A stretch of DNA of 64,000 nt from NCBI GenBank assembly GCA_965220615.1, contig CBDCQL010000002.1, positions 930,001 through 994,000 on the forward strand, written 5' to 3'. The notes beneath the pieces are model-generated. The model was not told the DNA's origin. It searched no databases and saw only the letters and a program-made list of their open reading frames with translations. Shown here in pieces: positions 58,624 through 64,000 of this stretch (within the stretch, counting starts at the first letter, position 1; every line of letters starts with the position of its first letter). Origin of the DNA: JAGWBD01 sp965220615 (GTDB lineage Bacteria; Chloroflexota; Anaerolineae; Aggregatilineales; Phototrophicaceae). The position numbers were made by a program, and so were the translations under genes.

Positions 58624-59409
58624 CTACAAAACAGTATCAACCATCCTGTCAAGGTCTGCCGCCTTCTGTTCCACTGCGGAGGGGGAAAACTCCAGCCAAC
58701 ACAGAAACTCGACGTTGCCGGCTGGCCCCAACAGGGGCGAGCGCAGGAGGCCGGCGATGCAGAACCCTTCTTCCCGCGCCATGGCCAGCACCTGATTTAG
58801 CACCTGCCGGTGCACTTGCGGGTCTCGTACCACGCCGCCCTTGCCAACGGCTCGCCTGCCCGCCTCGAACTGGGGCTTGACCAGCGCCACTACACTGGCT
58901 GGCGTCTTCAGCCAGTTCCGAATGACCGGCAGGATCAGTCGCAGGGAAACAAAGGAAACATCGATAACTGCGATGTCGACCGGCTCCGGCAAACGGGTGA
59001 CGTGTCGCGCGTTGGACCGTTCCATCACGATCACGCGACAGTCCTGGCGCAGTGTCCAGTCCAGTTGACCGTAGCCGACGTCAATCGCATATACCCTGTC
59101 GGCGCCGTTTTGCAGCAGGCAGTCAGTAAAGCCGCCGGTACTGGCGCCAACATCCGCACAGAGGGAGCCGGCAATGCGAAGCGGAAACGCAACCACAGCT
59201 GCCTCCAGCTTGTCACCGCCCCGGCTCACGTAGCGTGGTTTCTCCCTGAGTTCGAGTGTGGAGGTTTTGGCTACTCGCGTACCGGCCTTGTCTACCCTTT
59301 GGCCGTCTACAAGTACTTCACCGGCCATGATCATCGCCCGGGCACGGGAGCGGCTTGGGGCAAGGCCACGTCCGGCCAGCAGCACGTCCAGTCGTTCCAG
59401 CCCGGGCAT
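58624..59409 (-). CDS. tlyA: TlyA-family rRNA 2'-O-methyltransferase
   Basis: A 261-residue protein. The N-terminal S4 RNA-binding domain (ERLDVLLAGRGLAPSRSRARAMIMAGEV) is followed by a YVSRGGDKLEAA linker and an FtsJ-like methyltransferase with ADVGASTGGFTDCLLQNGA as SAM loop, DVSFVSLRLILP and LVKPQFEAGR. It should methylate 2'-OH of cytidines in rRNA; in mycobacteria this makes ribosomes sensitive to capreomycin. Its start overlaps the preceding stop (TAATG). Confidence 0.93.
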   Translation of the reverse strand: MPGLERLDVLLAGRGLAPSRSRARAMIMAGEVLVDGQRVDKAGTRVAKTSTLELREKPRYVSRGGDKLEAAVVAFPLRIAGSLCADVGASTGGFTDCLLQNGADRVYAIDVGYGQLDWTLRQDCRVIVMERSNARHVTRLPEPVDIAVIDVSFVSLRLILPVIRNWLKTPASVVALVKPQFEAGRRAVGKGGVVRDPQVHRQVLNQVLAMAREEGFCIAGLLRSPLLGPAGNVEFLCWLEFSPSAVEQKAADLDRMVDTVL

Positions 59410-61637
59410 TATCTGTCCCGGGTCATGGGAATGACCAGTTCAATCGGGTCTGGGGCGTCGTCCCCAAACTGGTAGGAATCAGCTGCGAGGGGCAGCCATC
59501 CTTCCGCCTGGACAAGGATGCTGTAGGGCGTATTTCGTTGCAAAAGACGCTGGACCTCGAAATTGCCGTTCTGGTCGCTTCGGGCCGCAGCGAAAATCTG
59601 ATCTTCGCGCCACTCGAAGTCTGAAATTGAATAGTCTTCTGTAAGGAGAATCAGTTGAATTCCTTCCAGTCCGTCTCCGCTTTGGCTGTCCACAACCTGC
59701 CCTCGCAGGCGCAGACCTGCGGCGCTGGCAAGTCGGTCCACAAAAAGACGCCCAATTCCCACCTGCACTTCGGCGCTGTCCAGCAGGACGTTGTTGATCA
59801 GCAGTTGCATCCCCCAGGTGCCGTCCGGAACCGACCCGGCACTGCTCGTTTGAACAGCGAAGTCCTGACCGACTGAGGGAGCGGACCAGAGGAGGTGACG
59901 ATCGAAGAAGGGTTCGTCATCTACCAGCAGGCGCAATTGCCACGGGGTGCCTGGCGCAATTTGCTGCCAGTCGAAGCGGGCCGTCAGGGTCTCTGCGCCA
60001 ACCGTCGACCCCCGGGTAGAGCCCGTCAGGCCGCTTGCCGGCCCTGCGGCGCCGGTGGTGAAGCGGGAATTGCTGAAAATTTGCGGCAGGATGCCCTGCT
60101 GGGCCCCGGCGATTATGAAATCAGAAGTGGCCGCCAGCTTGCCTTCGATGTAAAGCTCCACACGCCAGTTTCCGGGAGGCAATCCTCCCGGCTCCTCTAT
60201 CTGAATCGTCTTGGCCCCGCTTTCTCCATCCTGCTCCGACCACGGGTCCTCAGTCCGCGCGACTTCAAAGCCATTGAAATACCAGACTGCCGTCCAGACC
60301 AAACCGGCACGCATGTTGCGATAAATGAACCTTGCGTTGGCGATGTTGCCAGAAGGCAAAACAAAGCCATTGCCGAGCGGTGTGCCTCGTGAATCCACGA
60401 TTCCAAAGACCAGATCGCTAAAGACCGGAACGGGGTCGGCGCCCCCGCCGATAACCAGGCGGGCGCTACCGGCGGCCCGTCCATCGATGAACAGCGAAAA
60501 GTCATAGACGCCATTCGGCCAGGGCTGGACATTGCTGCCTGTGTACCACATCCCGTTTTGCTTTCCGCGCCACCGGGAGGGGGCGAGGCTGAATCCCGGT
60601 TCCAGGATTCCGTCCCGCGTTACACGAAGCTCGACGACGGACTCGGGAGCCATGTCTCGATAATCGAAGAACAAGTACAGCCCGTTGCTGCCGGCTGGCA
60701 ATCGGCCGACAACGGTGTTGGGCATGCCGGCTTCGTTCACGGCCGACGCAAAAAACAGGCGACTCAGTTGTGGTGCTCTTTCGGGCCGCTGCGTATCGCC
60801 GTCAGCGAAAGGCAGGTTGACCTCCAGCCCCAGGGAGGCTGCGCGCAGCAGGGGCAGGGCGTAATCGACCGGCCTCAAGGTATTGATCGCAGCGCCACGC
60901 GGCAGGCACCGATCCTCGCGGTTCAGGAGGCCGTCACGATTGCTGTCCTGCAAGGAAGTGCAGGAACCGCCCGTGGCGCCCGGCAAACGGGGAACAGTCG
61001 TGGGAATGCCCACCAGTTGACCCGACTGATTGTAGGCGCCGCCACCGGTCAGGGTACCCGGGAAGTCTCCCCGCAGATGGATCCAGTAGGGATTTCTGGC
61101 GCCAGGCTCCTCGGTAAATCCGATAATTGTCCCCTGACGCAAGGTGACGGGATCGTCGCCGACATCCGGAAAACCGGCGATCGTCAGGGTGTCGTCCAGA
61201 GCCAGCGACGTGGCTTCCCCTGGCTCGACAAATGGAAGGGACAGACTTCCGGTCTCCAGCAGGCGGCCGTCCAGTTGCCGGTCTATCCGCAACAGGGCCA
61301 GGTCAAGGCCTTCATCCAGCTGGGCAATTTCGGCCCGGAAACGAGGGACAGGCGCCTGGTCCGCCTGGACGGTGAAGGCAACAAAGAGTGTGTCCCCCGG
61401 GCATACGGCATTGGGGAGGGCGAAGTGGGCATTGGTCAGAATCAGACCGCTACGATCGACGAGAGTGCCGGACCCCGTACAGGTAATGACCGGCGTGTCT
61501 CCCTGCAGTTGCACCTGCATGAGATACACCGTTGCCTGGCGAATTCGTGCGGCAATGGCAGTCGGCTGGGCTCCCAGAAGGTTGGCCCCCACCAGCAATA
61601 GAATCCCGAACAAAAGACTGACAAGAGGTCTGCGCAT
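59409..61637 (-). CDS. Large secreted trypsin-fold protein with Thr at the nucleophile position
   Basis: ATG 61637 (MRRPLVSLLFGILLLVGANLLGAQ) starts a signal peptide. Residues 30-230 resemble a trypsin-like serine protease: LTNAH (His71), DLALLRID (Asp112), and GTLTGGGAYNQSGQLVG where the nucleophile Ser of GxSGG is Thr197. A calcium-loop motif DSNRDGLLNRED follows near 240. The rest is a series of beta-sandwich modules (NWRVELYIEGKLA and others), and a carboxypeptidase-regulatory-like end (GQVVDSQSGDGLEG). It is exported; substrate or binding target unknown. It is followed directly by tlyA. Confidence 0.82.
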   Translation of the reverse strand: MRRPLVSLLFGILLLVGANLLGAQPTAIAARIRQATVYLMQVQLQGDTPVITCTGSGTLVDRSGLILTNAHFALPNAVCPGDTLFVAFTVQADQAPVPRFRAEIAQLDEGLDLALLRIDRQLDGRLLETGSLSLPFVEPGEATSLALDDTLTIAGFPDVGDDPVTLRQGTIIGFTEEPGARNPYWIHLRGDFPGTLTGGGAYNQSGQLVGIPTTVPRLPGATGGSCTSLQDSNRDGLLNREDRCLPRGAAINTLRPVDYALPLLRAASLGLEVNLPFADGDTQRPERAPQLSRLFFASAVNEAGMPNTVVGRLPAGSNGLYLFFDYRDMAPESVVELRVTRDGILEPGFSLAPSRWRGKQNGMWYTGSNVQPWPNGVYDFSLFIDGRAAGSARLVIGGGADPVPVFSDLVFGIVDSRGTPLGNGFVLPSGNIANARFIYRNMRAGLVWTAVWYFNGFEVARTEDPWSEQDGESGAKTIQIEEPGGLPPGNWRVELYIEGKLAATSDFIIAGAQQGILPQIFSNSRFTTGAAGPASGLTGSTRGSTVGAETLTARFDWQQIAPGTPWQLRLLVDDEPFFDRHLLWSAPSVGQDFAVQTSSAGSVPDGTWGMQLLINNVLLDSAEVQVGIGRLFVDRLASAAGLRLRGQVVDSQSGDGLEGIQLILLTEDYSISDFEWREDQIFAAARSDQNGNFEVQRLLQRNTPYSILVQAEGWLPLAADSYQFGDDAPDPIELVIPMTRDR

Positions 61638-62239
61638 CAAAAATCCAGGCTTTGCATGAATCGATTCAAATGTTGCAGTTCCCGACCGAAGTTTTCGGCG
61701 CTTGCACGATACGTAATCACAAGGGCCTGGTCCCGTTCGAAGACCAGCACGTCCAGCCCTTCAACAATGACCGGCCTGCTGCCCAGAAAGGGGTTTCCGG
61801 CCGTCGTAACGTAGGTATAGGAAAGGGCGCTGGTCTCGATTCCGTCCGGCAGAAGATAAGGCTGCACGTCGTCGACGCTGTAGGCGGCCAGCGTCTGTGA
61901 GCGTTGCAAGGTGAGGGAGTCGAAGATATTTCGCGCGGCGCTGTCGCTGCTTACGGGAAACAGGGAGACCTGCAGGGTAGTGGGGAAATCGGGCGCAGCC
62001 GTATCCCGGATCCGAAAGACATAATCGCTGCCGGCTTCCTCAAGCAACCAGTCCGGCGGGAAGTCGGCAATAATGCCGGCCTGCAAGTTGCTGTAACTAA
62101 TGGAAACGCCCAACACCTGGTCGCGCAGAAGCAGGCTCAAAACGATGCCCACCAGACCCAGCAACACGACAAGCAGGTTCGCCCATCGTTGACGCGGGCC
62201 GGGAGGCCTGACGGCAGGAAAACGGTCAGGAAGCGCCAT
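61637..62239 (-). CDS. Membrane-anchored protein with PsbP/DcrB-like outer domain
   Basis: ATG 62239 (MALPDRFPAVRPPGP) is chosen; an in-frame ATG at 62275 is possible. The roughly 200-residue protein has one membrane span (LLVVLLGLVGIVLSLLL, about 21-38). A 150-residue outer domain follows, starting GVSISYSNLQAGIIADFPPDW, whose layout (short strand, Trp in the first turn, long beta sheet) looks like PsbP/DcrB proteins. Function unknown. It overlaps both neighbours, indicating one operon with the protease-fold gene. Confidence 0.7.
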   Translation of the reverse strand: MALPDRFPAVRPPGPRQRWANLLVVLLGLVGIVLSLLLRDQVLGVSISYSNLQAGIIADFPPDWLLEEAGSDYVFRIRDTAAPDFPTTLQVSLFPVSSDSAARNIFDSLTLQRSQTLAAYSVDDVQPYLLPDGIETSALSYTYVTTAGNPFLGSRPVIVEGLDVLVFERDQALVITYRASAENFGRELQHLNRFMQSLDF

Positions 62240-63119
62240 CGCTGTCCGGGACCGGAGTTGAGCCTGCGTCCGCATTGACGGACAGGAAGCGGAAAACTAT
62301 CAGCACTGCCAACAGGAGCCCCATGGAATAAAAATTGCCGAGCAGGGGGCGGGTTTCGGATACAGGCTGCAGGGCGCTGAGACTGGCATTTCCCAACCCC
62401 GAGACCAGTGGAATGGCGCTTCCAGACACAAATGCAGCAAGCGCCGTTACCAGCATGGGCATGGGCAGAAACAGTTCCCGCCGAAAATAAAGTTCCGCCA
62501 GCGCATAGGAGACCATGATGGCCACGCAATTCAGCACCGCCGTCTGATTGAAGACATGGACGGCAAGAGCGCTGGCCATCGGCCTGGCATCCAGAGCGAA
62601 ATCAAGAGAAGCGACAAGGATGTAGCCGGTTGCAGCGGCCCGACAACACACAAGCAAATCAGGACGCCCTGTCAGGTCCCGACGGGCAACGGCGAAACGT
62701 ACGACAAACCAGATGGCCAGTGCCTGTGTGAGTCCCACGGTCAGGCTGTAACCAAGGATCCGAGTGACTGCGTCTGCAAGGGGCAACCAGCGATGCACCT
62801 CAAGGAAATTTTCAATCAGCGGCAAGCACAGGGCATTACAAAGCAGCCCGGTAATGACTGCGCAGCCAGTAGCGGCCAGGCGCAACCGGCGTTGCCAGGC
62901 ACCCCGCCACCAGCTGTTGAGCAGCCAGAACAGAGCGGGCAGCAAGGCAATGAGCAGATTCCCGGGCGAGCGCAAGGCTGTCGGCAGCGAAATAGCGAGA
63001 CCCTCCAAAACCAGGGCCAACATGAAGAGAACTCCACATTCGAGCATGATTGCGTCCCAGGCTCTTTGCCGGAGAGCAATGTCGGTTCCTGCGTCGGGAC
63101 GGGGCTCAAGGAATGCCAT
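62226..63119 (-). CDS. Polytopic membrane protein of unknown function
   Basis: A 297-residue protein with about eight hydrophobic spans and few charged residues between them. Trp-rich basic loops (NSWWRGAWQRRLRL) and RRDLTGRPDLLVCCRA mark cytoplasmic turns. I see no catalytic motif. A faint resemblance to PrsW intramembrane proteases in span order is not backed by the required Glu pairs, so I do not use that name. It is the first gene of the leftward set ending with lepA and is divergent from the peptide-binding lipoprotein. Confidence 0.7.
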   Translation of the reverse strand: MAFLEPRPDAGTDIALRQRAWDAIMLECGVLFMLALVLEGLAISLPTALRSPGNLLIALLPALFWLLNSWWRGAWQRRLRLAATGCAVITGLLCNALCLPLIENFLEVHRWLPLADAVTRILGYSLTVGLTQALAIWFVVRFAVARRDLTGRPDLLVCCRAAATGYILVASLDFALDARPMASALAVHVFNQTAVLNCVAIMVSYALAELYFRRELFLPMPMLVTALAAFVSGSAIPLVSGLGNASLSALQPVSETRPLLGNFYSMGLLLAVLIVFRFLSVNADAGSTPVPDSDGAS

Positions 63120-63147
63120 TGGCGAAGAATAGATGGATCACTATAGT
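63119..63147 (+). promoter_or_regulatory. Promoter of the peptide-binding lipoprotein; -10 is palindromic
   Basis: TTGGCG (63119-63124), 17 bases, TATAGT (63142-63147). The octamer ACTATAGT (63141-63148) is its own reverse complement and could also serve the divergent gene, though no -35 is evident on that side. Predicted start is near 63154. Confidence 0.55.
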
Positions 63148-63153
63148 CAGGTC

Positions 63154-64000
63154 ATGCTCATGGAGACCAGTTTACCTGAAACCCTGCGGCTGGTCGCCGT
63201 CTGTCTAACAGTTGCCCTGGTAGCCACAGGTTGTGCCGCCGCGGGCGAAGACAGCTTCGATGAACAGGGATCCGTCGCAATCTACGGCCTGAACCGCCAA
63301 CCGGCAGGTTTCGACCCTCACAGGCATCGGGGCCCCGTCACTGCTGTAGTTACACGTCAGGTCTATGACACTCTCTTGTACCGTCATCCCCAGACCAGAG
63401 AGTTGGTCCCGGGGCTGGCAAAAGAGTGGTCGCTTTCGCAAGATGGCCGCGTCCTCGATCTGCAGCTGCGCGAAGATGTGCGCTTTCATGATGGCAGTCA
63501 GATGGATGCCGCCGCTGTCGTTACCAATCTTTCCCGCATTCTCGCTTCAGACAGCCAGGATGCTCAACTTGGGGAATTCAGGCAACGGTTCATTCGCGCA
63601 GAAGTCGTCGACACTTTTCGAATCAATATCGTTTTGCAGCAGCCCTGGACGCCTCTGCTGGATGCCTTGACCCATCCTGGTTACGCCATTGCCAGCCCCG
63701 CTGCCCTGGACGAGTGGTCGGATACTCGTTACCAGTTTTATCAGGTCGGTAGCGGCCCCTTTCAATTTGTGGAATACATTCCGGGAGACCGCGTTGTCGT
63801 TGCGCGAAATCCGGACTATTTCTGGGGGCCGGAATTCCTCGCTTCTCCCGGAGAGGGCGCAGTCGACACCATCGAATTCCGCTTCCTTGACAACGCAAGA
63901 ACCAGGGACAGCGCCCTGCGGGCCGGAGACATCGACTTGCTGGACGGCCTGCTGCCATCAGAGTTGCGGGCAAGCGATGCTGCCGGCATGCGCACGGAAC
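63154..64000 (+). CDS. ABC transporter substrate-binding lipoprotein, family 5 (3' part cut off)
   Basis: About 282 codons are present. The start reads MLMETSLPETLRLVAVC and leads to lipobox VATGC. ATG 63160 or 63133 are alternatives. Family 5 features are AIYGLNRQPAGFDPH, RQVYDTLLYRHPQTRELVPGLA, LREDVRFHDGSQMDAAAV, and VGSGPFQFVEYIPGDRVV. It binds peptides or similar solutes for an importer whose other parts would lie to the right of the window. The promoter places transcription start almost on the ATG, so the mRNA may be leaderless. Confidence 0.88.
   Translation, partial: MLMETSLPETLRLVAVCLTVALVATGCAAAGEDSFDEQGSVAIYGLNRQPAGFDPHRHRGPVTAVVTRQVYDTLLYRHPQTRELVPGLAKEWSLSQDGRVLDLQLREDVRFHDGSQMDAAAVVTNLSRILASDSQDAQLGEFRQRFIRAEVVDTFRINIVLQQPWTPLLDALTHPGYAIASPAALDEWSDTRYQFYQVGSGPFQFVEYIPGDRVVVARNPDYFWGPEFLASPGEGAVDTIEFRFLDNARTRDSALRAGDIDLLDGLLPSELRASDAAGMRTE

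Noticed and set aside
62226..63119. PrsW-family intramembrane protease
   Set aside because: Span order is only loosely similar and the required Glu pairs are missing.

Overview
The window is 64 kb of GC-rich (by eye about 60 percent), densely packed bacterial DNA with no mobile element, CRISPR array or rRNA operon that I can see. Gene starts commonly overlap the preceding stop (ATGA, GTGA, TGATG). The lineage is inferred from style only. Lipoproteins and LysM proteins carry long Pro/Thr linkers, the MutL is of the endonuclease type, lipopolysaccharide genes are absent, valS is under a T-box, and dipeptide-type ABC operons are joined to DUF917 genes. Together these suggest a free-living Chloroflexota (Anaerolineae/Caldilineae-like), but nothing here proves it. 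Promoters repeatedly look like TTGnnn-17-TATACT or TACAAT.

Left end (1-10.3 kb): a molybdenum hydroxylase locus. The 2Fe-2S subunit (cut by the window edge) and a CoxG-like protein run leftward. A molybdopterin large subunit runs rightward and is followed in tight order by a glycerophosphodiesterase fusion, an amidase and an SDR dehydrogenase. Then come a small membrane protein, 6-phosphogluconate dehydrogenase and a WecA/MraY-type phosphosugar transferase that lacks a usual metal-ligand residue.

10.3-20.8 kb: one leftward nine-gene operon with a clear promoter. It encodes a dipeptide-type ABC transporter (binding protein, two permeases, two ATPases), then DUF917, a short hydantoinase/oxoprolinase, and two more DUF917 genes. 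It looks like uptake plus breakdown of a small cyclic amide such as a hydantoin or thiohydantoin. This is the most system-like novelty in the window.

20.8-28.4 kb: cell-surface lipoproteins, gyrB flanked by two tRNA-Arg genes, then the end of histidine biosynthesis (hisH-A-F-I-E plus a thioesterase). The his operon has a complete-looking transcription attenuator: promoter, leader peptide with His-His, mutually exclusive hairpins and a terminator.

28.4-45 kb: SAM hydrolase; MurA with Asp in place of the fosfomycin-target Cys; SelB (so selenoprotein synthesis is expected); a coiled-coil protein; a dGTPase-like HD hydrolase; a Ser/Thr kinase; a GT-C glycosyltransferase; a NERD-like membrane protein; yajC-secD-secF; a zinc dehydrogenase; and two tandem LysM proteins.

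45-56.8 kb: mutL, valS with a T-box leader, udk, tRNA-Thr, purH, a small orphan protein, a GNAT-like protein, a stand-alone MalK/UgpC ATPase, cinA, and a degenerate orotate phosphoribosyltransferase-like protein. 56.8-64 kb: lepA, tlyA, a secreted trypsin-fold protein with an altered nucleophile, two membrane-associated unknowns, and the start of another peptide-binding lipoprotein cut by the window end. No gap longer than 300 bases lacks a gene; the larger gaps (672-897, 7482-7770, 28173-28426, 49416-49708, 54823-55027) hold promoters or leaders, described below.
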